IMG/VR virus record: IMGVR_UViG_3300030012_002010
Location: 1-29,036 of that record
DNA: 29,036 nucleotides
Direction: 5' to 3' (one strand)
Source of the DNA: a virus
How positions within the stretch are numbered: position 1 is the first letter of the stretch; every line of letters starts with the position of its first letter. Below are positions 14,527 to 22,108 of the stretch, piece by piece. The translations under genes were made by a program, and so were the position numbers. The notes beneath the pieces were generated by a model. That model searched no databases. It saw only the letters and a program-made list of their open reading frames with translations, and was not told the origin of the DNA.

Positions 14527-14883
14527 ATGTCAAACCAAGAGACAGTCTTACAACAAAATATAAGGTTAGCTCTTGGACAACATTCTGACTTACGTTTATT
14601 TCGCAACGAGACTGGAAAACTTCCAGATCCTAGAACAGGGAGATGGGTTCAGTTTGGATTGGCAAAAGGTAGTTCTGATCTTATTGGTTTTAAAACTATC
14701 AAAATTACTCCTGAGATGATCGGAAAAGATTTAGCAGTTTTTTGTAGTGTCGAAGTAAAAACAAATACTGGACAACTCTCAAAATATCAGCATAATTGGC
14801 TTCAAGCTGTTAAGAAAGCTGGAGGAATTACAGGGGTAGCTCGTACTGTAAGAGATGCCTTAGAAATACTCAAGGTTAACTAA
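14527..14883 (+). CDS. VRR-NUC domain nuclease
   Basis: A 118-residue stand-alone VRR-NUC protein. Seen in order: an N-terminal helix, LFRNETGKLPDPRTGRW, GLAKGSSDLIGF (catalytic D), CSVEVKTNTGQLSKYQ (the ExK), then LQAVKKAGGITGVARTVRDA. The family is the PD-(D/E)XK-type nuclease also found at the C-terminus of FAN1; phages use the short form for branched or structured DNA during replication or recombination. All expected catalytic residues appear present. Confidence 0.85.
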   Translation: MSNQETVLQQNIRLALGQHSDLRLFRNETGKLPDPRTGRWVQFGLAKGSSDLIGFKTIKITPEMIGKDLAVFCSVEVKTNTGQLSKYQHNWLQAVKKAGGITGVARTVRDALEILKVN

Positions 14884-14909
14884 CGCTTTTAAAAATACCT
14901 ATTATCTTT

Positions 14910-17072
14910 ATGTCTACATTTGAGTTAGACCGTAGCCAATGGCGGTCATTTTTAGAACTTCTTGGAAAAGATATTCGTAAAGTTCGATTAAGATCATTTT
15001 TTCCAAAAGGTCATCCATTGAAAGAAAGAGATCGTGGTAAAAAATCTAACGCAAATGGTGATTGGATAAAGCATTGTCAAGAAGAAGGAAGAGGTGTCTA
15101 TCTTGTAATTAATGATGGCGAGGATACAGATTCTTCTATAACAGGTTGCCGAGCCTTTTTTTATGAACACGATGATCGGCCTAAAGAAGAGCAACTTTTT
15201 ATATGGAAAGAACTTGGCTTACCAGAACCGTCAATTCAGATTGATACCGGCAATAAATCTATCCATAATTATTGGATATTGAAAAAAGCAATAGAACCAG
15301 AGACTTGGAAACCTATACAAGAAAGATTATTAGATTATGCAGATGCAGATAGAGCCTTAAAAAATCCTTCAAGAGTTATGCGTTTGCCGGGAACTTTCCA
15401 TATGAGAGATGATGGTACTCATGGCGGTATGACTAAAATTATTTTTACTTCAGATAAAAAATATACAGTTAAAGATATAGAGAAATGTTTACCTACAAAA
15501 AAACAACATGAGAAAAATAAAGAGTCTGTAGATTTTAAAGAATATCGTAAAGAAGATTTTGCAACAGTACAAAAAGCACTCGCACACATACCACCTAGAA
15601 CACCCGGCTCAAACACATATCATATGTATCGCAATATCTTATGGGGTCTTATAAAAGCTTGTGAAGATGCAGGCAAAAGTTCTTCTGATGCAATATCGCT
15701 TATGAGAGAACACTCGCCAGAATGGGGAGGACTTGATCAAGTTGCTAGGTCTGGAGGACAAAAAATAGAAGCTAATAGTTTTTGGTACTGGGCAATGCAA
15801 CATGGTTACAAGCCACCAAAAGTAATGAAAGTTATAAATCCAGAAAGTCCAGATAATCCTACATTAGTTCACTCAGATAAGTTACAAAAAATAGAAGCAA
15901 ATGAATTATTAAATCTATTAAAGACTCGTAGAGACAATGGCGAACACGCATTTAGATATAACATATTTACACAACAGATAGAACTAAATGGAGTGCCTTG
16001 TCAGGGGTCAACTTCTATAGATAGATATTATTTAGAACTTGCTAGGCAAGGTTACAAATGCAATAAAGATACAGCATTTGATTGTGTGGTACAGATTGCT
16101 AGAGAATATGAATATAATCCTGTAACTGATTATTTAGATAAAGTTTATAAAACAGAATCACCAGCATACATTGACAGACTCGCAAGTACTTACTTAAGAC
16201 CCGAAGATGCACATTTATCAGAGCCAACTATTTATGACGATATGTTGAAAAAGACATTGATTGCAGCAGTAGCTAGAGCATATAAACCAGAAGGACATAA
16301 ATTTGATAATGCTTGTGTTTTGTTAGGAGAGCAAGGCTCAAGAAAATCAACTTTTTGGTCTGTCTTGGGAGGAGAGTTTTTTAGTGATGGCTTAAGAGAC
16401 ATTAACGGAAAAGACTCGCTTATGATTTTGCATAGAAGTTGGATTTGTGAGATGGCCGAGCTAGAAGCTGTAACATCTAAAAAAATGGCAGGGGAGATAA
16501 AATCTTTTTTATCACAAGAGAAAGATGTTTTTAGAGTTCCTTACGGCAAAGTTACTGAGGAGTTTCCTCGAAGAGGAATTTTAGTCGGAAGTACAAACAG
16601 ACATGATGGTTTCCTAGTTGATGAGACAGGGAATCGTAGATTTTGGATTATAAAATTAGGACAAAATATAGGAATAGAAAATCCAATATATATAGAAGGA
16701 TTGCAAAAAGAAAGAAACCAGATTTGGGCAGGCGCAGTTTTAGCTTTTAAAAATGGCGAGACTACATACTTAAATAAAGAAAATGAATTAAAAGTAAACG
16801 AGGAAAATTTAGATTATTTAATTGAATCACCTTGGAAAGCTGTAATTGAAACTTTCTGCGATACACCACAAAATTATTCTAGAGAGCTTACAACAGAACT
16901 TGTACTATCTGAGGCTATTGAAAAACCGATTGAAAGACAAACCAGATACGATCAGATGCAAGTTGCAACGATTTTAAAAAATTTAGGATACGAAAAAAAG
17001 CGCAGAGGTAGTAGGAGTTGTCGCAGATGGGTCTACATTCGAGACTCGGAGCGTGTCTTAACCTCTGCGTGA
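14910..17072 (+). CDS. Primase-helicase: RepB-type primase fused to VapE/VirE helicase
   Basis: A 720-residue two-part replication protein. The N-terminal region resembles an archaeo-eukaryotic (RepB-like) primase: acidic FFYEHDD (about residue 90), SIHNYW and RVMRLPGTFH. A PriCT-like helical linker follows (about 225-295, with YRNILWGLIKACEDAG). The C-terminal part is a VapE-type SF3/AAA+ helicase: Walker A GEQGSRKST (about 470), Walker B-type SWICEMAEL, and sensor VGSTNRHDGFL with NRRFWII. Known role: primer synthesis and unwinding. It directly precedes an iteron-bearing intergenic region. The leader carries TATCTTT before ATG and no Shine-Dalgarno. Confidence 0.85.
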   Translation: MSTFELDRSQWRSFLELLGKDIRKVRLRSFFPKGHPLKERDRGKKSNANGDWIKHCQEEGRGVYLVINDGEDTDSSITGCRAFFYEHDDRPKEEQLFIWKELGLPEPSIQIDTGNKSIHNYWILKKAIEPETWKPIQERLLDYADADRALKNPSRVMRLPGTFHMRDDGTHGGMTKIIFTSDKKYTVKDIEKCLPTKKQHEKNKESVDFKEYRKEDFATVQKALAHIPPRTPGSNTYHMYRNILWGLIKACEDAGKSSSDAISLMREHSPEWGGLDQVARSGGQKIEANSFWYWAMQHGYKPPKVMKVINPESPDNPTLVHSDKLQKIEANELLNLLKTRRDNGEHAFRYNIFTQQIELNGVPCQGSTSIDRYYLELARQGYKCNKDTAFDCVVQIAREYEYNPVTDYLDKVYKTESPAYIDRLASTYLRPEDAHLSEPTIYDDMLKKTLIAAVARAYKPEGHKFDNACVLLGEQGSRKSTFWSVLGGEFFSDGLRDINGKDSLMILHRSWICEMAELEAVTSKKMAGEIKSFLSQEKDVFRVPYGKVTEEFPRRGILVGSTNRHDGFLVDETGNRRFWIIKLGQNIGIENPIYIEGLQKERNQIWAGAVLAFKNGETTYLNKENELKVNEENLDYLIESPWKAVIETFCDTPQNYSRELTTELVLSEAIEKPIERQTRYDQMQVATILKNLGYEKKRRGSRSCRRWVYIRDSERVLTSA

Positions 17073-17085
17073 GGTTAGTACACGC
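17051..17085 (+). other. Stem-loop across the primase-helicase stop
   Basis: GCGTGTCTTAACCTC (17051-17065) and GAGGTTAGTACACGC (17071-17085) form a 15-base stem with two mismatches and a five-base loop TGCGT; the stop codon is in the second arm's first bases. No T run follows, so it is not a classical terminator; it may cap the mRNA or belong to the adjoining origin-like region. Confidence 0.55.
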
Positions 17086-17264
17086 TATGGACACTTCAAA
17101 CGATGTCAGGACTTGCGATATAAGCTGTGTCTATAGTGTCTATACCTTTTACTATAAAGTATAATAAGTAAGGAAAGAGGGGAGTATAGGGAATATATAG
17201 AGGAAAAATAGCGGTTTAGGAAACTCTTATAGGAGGGTCGGCACACATAGGACACTATAGACAC
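17086..17264. other. Candidate replication origin with iterons
   Basis: This gene-free 250-base stretch between primase-helicase and the next gene has two exact tandem copies of GTGTCTATA at 17127-17144. The 14-base inverse GACACTATAGACAC is at 17251-17264, and a one-mismatch inverse (CTATGGACAC) at 17085-17094. Between the arms lies a purine-rich, AT-rich segment (about 17155-17215). Iterons flanking an easily melted segment next to an initiator/primase gene are typical of replication origins; function is inferred. Confidence 0.5.
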
Positions 17265-17325
17265 CTAATAAACACCTAGTCTCACGCCTCAAGACTTGCT
17301 AACATACAAAAAAACAAGACTCGCA

Positions 17326-18090
17326 ATGGCAAGACCATTAGTTTATGACTTCAGTAAAATACAAAAAAGATTTAATGCTTACGAAAAAACTCAGGCTAAT
17401 TTTGCAGGCAAAGTTGCATTAACAAGACTCGGAAAAGAATTAAAAGGTAGAAATGGTTTGATTGCTAGATCATATAAAGGTGGGCATGGCTTACAAAAAT
17501 TTAAAAGTGCAGTTCCTTTCACTCTTAGTAGTACTTTTACAAAACAACGTGGCTTGGCTCTTGATGTAGGAGTAAAAAATTTGATTGAAAAAGGAAACCC
17601 AGCAGGCAAATATCTATATCCCGTTATAGGTGGTAAATCTACAAAAGCGTATGGTACTTTGTTTACACAATATTTAAGAAACAGGAATCTTCTTAATAAG
17701 GCAGATTATCCTTATGCCGTAAGAGGTAACAGTTTGATTAAGTTAGGTAAAAATGGCAGAGTTACAAAATCAACCTATTCAAATACAATGATAGGACTCG
17801 CAAAGACTAGAGATAAAGAAATAAAGGCGAGATCAAAAAAGAATGGAAAAATTCAAGATGCAAGAGTTATAGCTTTTAAAAGTGGAAGGGGTAAATATAA
17901 AAAAGGTATTTACAGAGAACATACACCTAGTTCTGGAAAATTTAGATCATACCTTAAGCCATTATTTATTTTTAAAGATATTCCTACGCAGAAAGGTAAA
18001 TTTACATTTAGACAAAGAGTTAAATTTTTTGCAGATAAAAAAGCCTTTAAATATTGGTCGCAAGAAATAAAAAGACTTGCTAAACAATAA
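17326..18090 (+). CDS. Basic phage protein, possibly minor tail protein Z-like
   Basis: The ATG at 17326 (MARPLVYDFSKIQKRF) is preferred; a TTG at 17296 would add ten residues. The 254-residue protein is very basic. It starts with an amphipathic helix followed by KVALTRLGKELKGR, and ends in a YLKPLFIFKDIPTQKGKF segment and FRQRVKFFADKKAFKYW. The helix and basic pattern is weakly like GPZ-type minor tail proteins, odd inside the replication block. No Shine-Dalgarno is visible; two GACTCG copies lie in and near the start. Function open. Confidence 0.4.
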   Translation: MARPLVYDFSKIQKRFNAYEKTQANFAGKVALTRLGKELKGRNGLIARSYKGGHGLQKFKSAVPFTLSSTFTKQRGLALDVGVKNLIEKGNPAGKYLYPVIGGKSTKAYGTLFTQYLRNRNLLNKADYPYAVRGNSLIKLGKNGRVTKSTYSNTMIGLAKTRDKEIKARSKKNGKIQDARVIAFKSGRGKYKKGIYREHTPSSGKFRSYLKPLFIFKDIPTQKGKFTFRQRVKFFADKKAFKYWSQEIKRLAKQ

Positions 18091-18105
18091 AATTAGTACT
18101 ATAAT
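18077..18105 (+). promoter_or_regulatory. Promoter before the ligase-like gene
   Basis: TTGCTA (18077-18082) and TATAAT (18100-18105) are separated by 17 bases. TATCTTTATC follows within the leader, about nine bases before the ATG at 18130. The -10 sits inside TAGTACTATAATAGTAT, a partly palindromic stretch also seen before 24012. Confidence 0.6.
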
Positions 18106-18129
18106 AGTATCATTATCTTTATCTTAAAC

Positions 18130-18909
18130 ATGCCGACAGTAAATGAATTAGCAAAACAATTTGTGTATCATAATGACCTTTACAGGGCAGGCAGGGCAAT
18201 AATATCTGACAAGGATTTTGATGAAATTAAGAAGGCACTAATAGCCGTAAGTCCTAATCACCCAGTACTAAAAAAAGTAGATGAGGGGTGTGTGTTATCA
18301 GGACTTGGCACTTTGCCTTTCGCAGAATGGTATTCATATCTACCAAAAAATACATCTTTGATTGCTCAACCTAAGATTGATGGTTGTGCTATAGCTGTTA
18401 GATATGTAGATGGAGTATTAGTTAAAGCATGGACTCGTAAAAATATTGATAAAACATATTGCATGAGACTCGTAAAAGATTTGCCGTTAACAATAAAAGC
18501 AAAAGGACTCTTAGAGGTTCGGGGTGAGTTATACGGTCAAGGACTCGTGCCATCTAGTTCACAAAGACTATCTGCTGGTTTTTTGCGAAAAAAATTGCCA
18601 ACAGGTGATGGATTGTCTTTCTGTGCATTTCAAATCTTCAACGGAAAAGGTACAGAAGAATCTAATTTACAGCAACTTATAGATTTGGGTTTTCATACAT
18701 GTGGTTATATAAAAGTAAAAAAAGATGCTGTAAAAGATGTAAAGCTATTGCATAGTAAGTGGCAAGACTCGCTTGTATTCAGTCGCTATCCTACAGACGG
18801 AATAGTTATAAAAGTTTCTAGTAAAGACTTGCAAGAAGAAATTGGCAGAACATCATTAGCACCTAGTTGGGCTACGGCAATAAAAGATGTGTGGAGAAAG
18901 ACTTGGTAG
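18130..18909 (+). CDS. NAD-dependent DNA ligase, adenylation domain only
   Basis: A 259-residue protein with the LigA adenylation signatures: Ia-like N-terminus (YRAGRAIISDKDFDEIKK), motif I AQPKIDGCAIAVRY (catalytic lysine about residue 82), motif III LEVRGELYG, motif IV YPTDGIVIKV and motif V SWATAIK. The OB-fold, zinc finger, HhH and BRCT domains of full LigA (about 670 residues) are missing, as in minimal ligases of some phages. The Ia subdomain that binds NMN appears present, so NAD use is likely. Nick sealing in this form is inferred. Four GACTCG copies lie inside the gene in different frames. Confidence 0.8.
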   Translation: MPTVNELAKQFVYHNDLYRAGRAIISDKDFDEIKKALIAVSPNHPVLKKVDEGCVLSGLGTLPFAEWYSYLPKNTSLIAQPKIDGCAIAVRYVDGVLVKAWTRKNIDKTYCMRLVKDLPLTIKAKGLLEVRGELYGQGLVPSSSQRLSAGFLRKKLPTGDGLSFCAFQIFNGKGTEESNLQQLIDLGFHTCGYIKVKKDAVKDVKLLHSKWQDSLVFSRYPTDGIVIKVSSKDLQEEIGRTSLAPSWATAIKDVWRKTW

Positions 18910-18910
18910 G

Positions 18911-18939
18911 TTGACTACTAAGTAAGTATCGAGTATTAT
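18911..18939 (+). promoter_or_regulatory. Sigma70-type promoter
   Basis: TTGACT (18911-18916) and TATTAT (18934-18939) with a 17-base spacer, 26 bases before the next ATG. Among the cleanest promoters in the window. The leader ends in TTTTATCAACT, a weak form of the TATCTTTATC leader. Confidence 0.65.
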
Positions 18940-18964
18940 AACAGTAGTTTATATTTTATCAACT

Positions 18965-19186
18965 ATGTCAAATCAAAGGCAACAAGTTAATTGCCGAATA
19001 GAGGAATCTACTTTAACTAAATTAAAAGCACTTGCTAATGGCTACAAATACAAGGCTTGCCCTACATGTGGGAGGACTTGGGACTTGCATGGGGGAGTTA
19101 AGACTGACCCTGTACAACATAGTGTCTTAGCAAGTCAGCTATTAGAAAAAGCTATTGACCAGCTATTTCAAGATAGCCAGAATTAA
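18965..19186 (+). CDS. Ribbon-helix-helix-like protein with zinc knuckle insert
   Basis: A 73-residue protein. The ends look like one ribbon-helix-helix unit: strand/helix VNCRIEESTLTKLKALANG and helix HSVLASQLLEKAIDQLF. Between them sits CPTCGRTWDLH with a glycine-rich continuation, a Cys-x2-Cys plus His that could bind zinc. The DNA for this insert contains GGACTTGGGACTTG, the near-form of the window's GACTCG repeat. DNA binding is likely; the target is unknown. Confidence 0.5.
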   Translation: MSNQRQQVNCRIEESTLTKLKALANGYKYKACPTCGRTWDLHGGVKTDPVQHSVLASQLLEKAIDQLFQDSQN

Positions 19187-19269
19187 TTGTTACGATTTTG
19201 TAACATAGTACTAGACAAGTACTAAATTATCCTGTACATTAAGAATGTACTTTATCTTTATCTTTATCA
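19187..19269 (+). promoter_or_regulatory. Promoter/leader module 1
   Basis: Starts right after the previous stop: TTGTTA (19187-19192) and inverted TGTAA (19199-19203), then TAGTACTAGACAAGTACTA, an imperfect palindrome, then GTACATT-AAG-AATGTAC. It ends in TTTATCTTTATCTTTATC next to ATG. A diverged member of the module shared by units at 21.6-28.1 kb. Confidence 0.5.
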
Positions 19270-19623
19270 ATGACAGTTACAGTTAAACCTAAAAGAAAAT
19301 TACTCGGCACATTAGCTTTTTCTCAAGCTGTTAACGAGTATCAATTATTTAGTTCCGAAAGAGAACAAGACATTAGATCAAAAATGATGCTTCATGCAAG
19401 TGGAGATTGGGGCGATCTAGAACCAGAAGATGCAAAGACTAACAATGAGGTAGTCAGACAAAGCAATGGTGGCAGATTACATTCTGTTTATAAATTGCAA
19501 GATAACAAAACTATTTGGATTATTACATCAGGCTATGGTCTTACTAAAGACGATATGGACTTGACTCAGTTTTCCGAGCAAGATTATTGCAACACAGTAG
19601 TTCTATTTCCAGAGGAGTATTAA
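19270..19623 (+). CDS. Hypothetical, plasmid-related-protein-like
   Basis: A 117-residue protein. The pattern LHASGDWGDLEPEDAKTNNE, GGRLHSVYKL, IWIITSGYG and VVLFPEEY resembles a family annotated as plasmid-related or uncharacterised protein in plasmids and phages; function unknown. First gene of a nine-gene chain ending at 21566, with no Shine-Dalgarno but TATCTTTATC repeats before the ATG. Confidence 0.55.
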   Translation: MTVTVKPKRKLLGTLAFSQAVNEYQLFSSEREQDIRSKMMLHASGDWGDLEPEDAKTNNEVVRQSNGGRLHSVYKLQDNKTIWIITSGYGLTKDDMDLTQFSEQDYCNTVVLFPEEY

Positions 19624-19625
19624 AA

Positions 19626-19982
19626 ATGACAAACACAAAACTACCAACAAACATACAAATTTTCATGGATCATCTGACAGTAGGTCTTGATTGTGCAGGC
19701 TTAGATATTGCAGACTATAAACCTATGACAGGTGTAAGTAAAGATACTGGAGAGTTTGGTCTTTTATTTACGCAAATTCCTTACGAGGAAGAAGACAGTT
19801 TTGAGACAACTGTTATTGTTCACAATGACAGAATAGACTTTCTAGATCATAGTGTTTCATTACTTATGAATAATGAAAGGCCAGCATCAGAATTAGCAAT
19901 TCTATTTCTTGTAGCGATGATACAAGGAGATGTGATTACACCACCAGACTGCCCTTGTTGTGCAGAGGAGGTAGCACAATGA
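19626..19982 (+). CDS. Hypothetical acidic protein
   Basis: The ATG at 19626 is preferred to an upstream TTG at 19587, as it lies just after the preceding stop with GAGGAG before it. The 118-residue protein is acidic, with a helix-loop N-terminus (LPTNIQIFMDHLTVGLDC) and a C-terminal CPCC. Its stop shares ATGA with the next gene. No family recognised. Confidence 0.5.
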   Translation: MTNTKLPTNIQIFMDHLTVGLDCAGLDIADYKPMTGVSKDTGEFGLLFTQIPYEEEDSFETTVIVHNDRIDFLDHSVSLLMNNERPASELAILFLVAMIQGDVITPPDCPCCAEEVAQ

Positions 19983-20347
19983 CAAAGCAAATTACATTAA
20001 ACTTTCCTGACGACATCTATCGTGATCTTGTCAGAGTAGCAAGAGCAGATGGTAGAAGGCTAAATGATTTAGTTACAATTCTATTATCTGAAGGTCTTAG
20101 ATACTTTTATTGCGAAACACATATTGCTATTAAAAAACTTGATAGTGATTATACACAAGCAGAAAAAGATCAGATTGAAAAAAACAAAGAGTTAGAAAAC
20201 TCGGAAGGTTGGTCTGGCTTAGATTATGAAGCTAGAAGAGCAAAAGGTTACGATCATGTTTGTCAATACATACATAATGAAGATGACTTTTTAGGCAACC
20301 TAGAAGACAGAGTAAAAGAATCAATTATTGGTCAGGAGGTAGCGTAA
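19979..20347 (+). CDS. Ribbon-helix-helix-like regulator
   Basis: The start at 19979 is supported by the ATGA overlap and an AGGAGG upstream. The 122-residue protein opens with the ribbon-helix-helix pattern ITLNFPDDIYRDLVRVARAD and RRLNDLVTILLSEGLRYF, then a charged helical tail. Probably binds DNA, perhaps the repeated promoter module. Overlaps the next gene by TAATG. Confidence 0.55.
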   Translation: MTKQITLNFPDDIYRDLVRVARADGRRLNDLVTILLSEGLRYFYCETHIAIKKLDSDYTQAEKDQIEKNKELENSEGWSGLDYEARRAKGYDHVCQYIHNEDDFLGNLEDRVKESIIGQEVA

Positions 20348-20535
20348 TGACACATACACCACTTCTAGGAGAATTAATTGTCGAGTTCGAGGAAGGCAAT
20401 CTTAATGGAGAGGAGACAATTAATCTTTTTCAACTTATATATGACACCAAAGCTTATACATGGCTTCAAGGTTGTTATGGTCGTACACTTCAAGACCTTA
20501 TAAACGCTGATCTTATACAAACAAAGGAGGACTAA
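20347..20535 (+). CDS. Small phage protein, WLQG-YGRT type
   Basis: A 62-residue protein containing EEGNLNGEETINLFQLIYD and WLQGCYGRTLQDLINADLI. This two-helix pattern is common in small proteins of marine phages and hosts (recollection), sometimes listed as a DUF of unknown function. Coupled to the gene before it. Confidence 0.55.
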   Translation: MTHTPLLGELIVEFEEGNLNGEETINLFQLIYDTKAYTWLQGCYGRTLQDLINADLIQTKED

Positions 20536-20538
20536 ACA

Positions 20539-20862
20539 ATGGCTAAACAAAACTCAAGACAAAAATTATTAGATAAATTATCTATTGATTTAGATAAAGC
20601 CTTTAATCAAAGGGTGCAAGCTGTTAAAAAGTTAAGAAAAGCTTTTGACAAAAAACAAATTGCATATATTCATTTTGAGGAAATGGATTTAGATCACCCT
20701 ATTGTTCAAGAAACTCAAGAACATATAGTCAAAATCGAAAAACTTTGTTCAAAAGTTGTTAAAGCAGAAAATAATTTTATGGTTTTACACCATAAATTTC
20801 ATTCTGAATTTGACAAGTTAGATGAAGAGTTAGGGTTCTTATCAAAAGTTAAGGAGGACTAA
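20539..20862 (+). CDS. Coiled-coil hypothetical protein
   Basis: A 107-residue, highly helical protein: LDKLSIDLDKAFNQRVQAVK, a basic middle and EKLCSKVVKAENNFMVLHHK. A long coiled-coil is likely. The 18-base leader AAGGAGGACTAAACAATG (20524-20541) is repeated exactly before the next gene, so the two were probably made by local duplication or recombination. No family. Confidence 0.5.
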   Translation: MAKQNSRQKLLDKLSIDLDKAFNQRVQAVKKLRKAFDKKQIAYIHFEEMDLDHPIVQETQEHIVKIEKLCSKVVKAENNFMVLHHKFHSEFDKLDEELGFLSKVKED

Positions 20863-20865
20863 ACA

Positions 20866-21057
20866 ATGAAACTTTATGAATACATAGATAAGGCTATCTA
20901 TCAATATGCGTCTTGTTATGATGCACCTGATCTAAGTAATAACGAGCAATTTTCAGATGCACTTGTTGATGTTATTGATCTTATAAGAGAATCTTCTATT
21001 GGAGAGTTAGAACTTAAAGAAGAAGAATTTGATTATGACGAGGAGGAGGAAGAATGA
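20866..21057 (+). CDS. Small acidic protein
   Basis: A 63-residue acidic protein ending in a run of Asp/Glu (FDYDEEEEE). The start uses the same AAGGAGGACTAAACAATG leader as the gene before. Very acidic small early proteins of phages can mimic DNA or bind host regulators; this is only a suggestion. Confidence 0.5.
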   Translation: MKLYEYIDKAIYQYASCYDAPDLSNNEQFSDALVDVIDLIRESSIGELELKEEEFDYDEEEEE

Positions 21058-21200
21058 ATAAAGATCAATTCATTGAAGAGATTTATGAAATTGCTTTTGG
21101 CGATAATGCTATAAATCGTGATTTTGCTTTCGAGGAGGTTATTGAGAGAATACAAGAATTTTCTGATAATGCTCTTAAGTATGAGGAGGGAGAAGAATGA
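21054..21200 (+). CDS. Small acidic helical protein
   Basis: A 48-residue ORF starting in the ATGA overlap and ending in the next gene's start. MNKDQFIEEIYEIAFGDNA then an acidic helix ending YEEGEE. Supported by the unbroken overlap chain and GGAGGA upstream. No family. Confidence 0.55.
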   Translation: MNKDQFIEEIYEIAFGDNAINRDFAFEEVIERIQEFSDNALKYEEGEE

Positions 21201-21379
21201 ACGACAATCATTTATGGACTTTATTCAATGATGCTCATTGGAGGTCATTAGATAACATTTGTAGTCACCCATTAGAAGCTCAAGAGATTGAGGACTTGGC
21301 CGAAGATTTAGGCTTACAGACTGTAGCCGATATGCTTAGAGAAAACAGAGAAGAACAGGAGAGAAGAGACAATGATTAA
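21197..21379 (+). CDS. Small acidic hypothetical protein
   Basis: A 60-residue protein: WTLFNDAHWRSLDNICSHP then EIEDLAEDLGLQTVADMLR and a charged end. Starts in the ATGA overlap, with GAGGGAG upstream. EDLAEDLG is encoded around a GACTTG. No family. Confidence 0.5.
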   Translation: MNDNHLWTLFNDAHWRSLDNICSHPLEAQEIEDLAEDLGLQTVADMLRENREEQERRDND

Positions 21380-21566
21380 ACAAATTGAAGTGACACTACT
21401 TGTAGAAGTAGATACAGAAGATGAGGAGATTTGCCCATCAGGAGATCCATTATTAGAAAATGTTGTTCTAAATACTGTTGATGATGGTTTCTTTATGAGT
21501 CCTGTAAAAGTTTTAAATGTTAAAGACTTGGGAGACTTGCAAGACTCGGAAGACTCGCAGGCATAG
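21372..21566 (+). CDS. Small protein with repeat-derived C-terminus
   Basis: A 64-residue protein. The first two-thirds (IKQIEVTLLVEVDTEDEE, then VVLNTVDDGFFMSPVKVLNV) look like a compact beta protein. The end KDLGDLQDSEDSQA is encoded by GACTTG/GACTCG repeats, which run up to the stop. The same type of tail is found at 26683-26735. Last gene of its operon. Confidence 0.5.
   Translation: MIKQIEVTLLVEVDTEDEEICPSGDPLLENVVLNTVDDGFFMSPVKVLNVKDLGDLQDSEDSQA
21523..21560 (+). repeat. GACTTG/GACTCG repeat cluster
   Basis: Four copies of GACTYG at about 9-11 base spacing: GACTTG twice, then GACTCG at 21543 and 21552, ending in GCAGGCATAGGC. It lies in the last codons of the operon ending at 21566. 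Confidence 0.75.
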
Positions 21567-21615
21567 GCATAGTGGCATTAGGTGGCTAGACCTTTAGGTC
21601 GCATACGCACACATT

Positions 21616-21713
21616 CTATGTAAGCCCACTATTAATTGTTACAAATTGTTACAGAGTAGCATATTGATACTTATAGTTGCTATATTGAATATGTAATTTA
21701 TTTACTATCTTTT
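21616..21713 (+). promoter_or_regulatory. Promoter/leader module 2
   Basis: Begins with TGTAAGCCCACTATTAATTG, shared with module 4. Then TTGTTA (21636-21641), TGTTA (21647-21651), TAGC, TACTTATA (21668-21675) and GCTATATT (21679-21686, likely -10). It ends TACTATCTTTT directly before ATG at 21714, with no Shine-Dalgarno. The preceding GACCTTTAGGTC (21588-21599) is a small hairpin. Confidence 0.6.
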
Positions 21714-22025
21714 ATGTCTAAAACTTTATCGAAAACAGACAAAGCAACTAAGCTTGCAATTATTTTTACAAGCGGTGGTGGTTCTTCTTGGGCGCAAGGC
21801 TCAGATGATGATAACTATGTTCTAGCTTATCGTGCTGGCAAGTATTTCAAGCAATCTTGGAAGCATATGTTTAAATTCAAAAAAGCTGGTGAGCAAAAAT
21901 TATGTGTTCATCTTTATGACATATCAAAAGCAGAGGGTTGGTCAGCAGATTACGCTGGCAATATAACTTGTTTAGAATCTAAGCAAGATTGCCCTTATAT
22001 TGAAAAAATTTATGTAGTGGTCTAA
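21714..22025 (+). CDS. Hypothetical basic protein
   Basis: A 103-residue, basic protein; its N-terminal half has KLAIIFTSGGGSSWAQGSDD and the C-terminal half LCVHLYDISKAEGWSADYAG with cysteines. No family recognised. First gene of the unit, with the TATCTTTT leader. A 10-bp stem-loop follows at 22044-22074. Confidence 0.45.
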   Translation: MSKTLSKTDKATKLAIIFTSGGGSSWAQGSDDDNYVLAYRAGKYFKQSWKHMFKFKKAGEQKLCVHLYDISKAEGWSADYAGNITCLESKQDCPYIEKIYVVV

Positions 22026-22043
22026 TTTAGTCCACTCACAATC

Positions 22044-22074
22044 GCCTAGAACAGCCTTCTAATTTGTTCTAGGC
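22044..22074 (+). other. Stem-loop between genes
   Basis: Exact 10-base arms GCCTAGAACA (22044-22053) and TGTTCTAGGC (22065-22074). No T run follows, so it is more likely an attenuator or RNA-stability element than a terminator. TATCTTTAGGAGAA follows. Confidence 0.6.
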
Positions 22075-22108
22075 ATATCTATAACCTTTATCTTTAGGAG
22101 AATTTAAA

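Noticed and set aside
14994-15194. Leftward ORFs inside the primase-helicase gene (also 15419-15616)
   Set aside because: They lie antisense to conserved motifs and have hydrophobic, Phe-rich shadow compositions.
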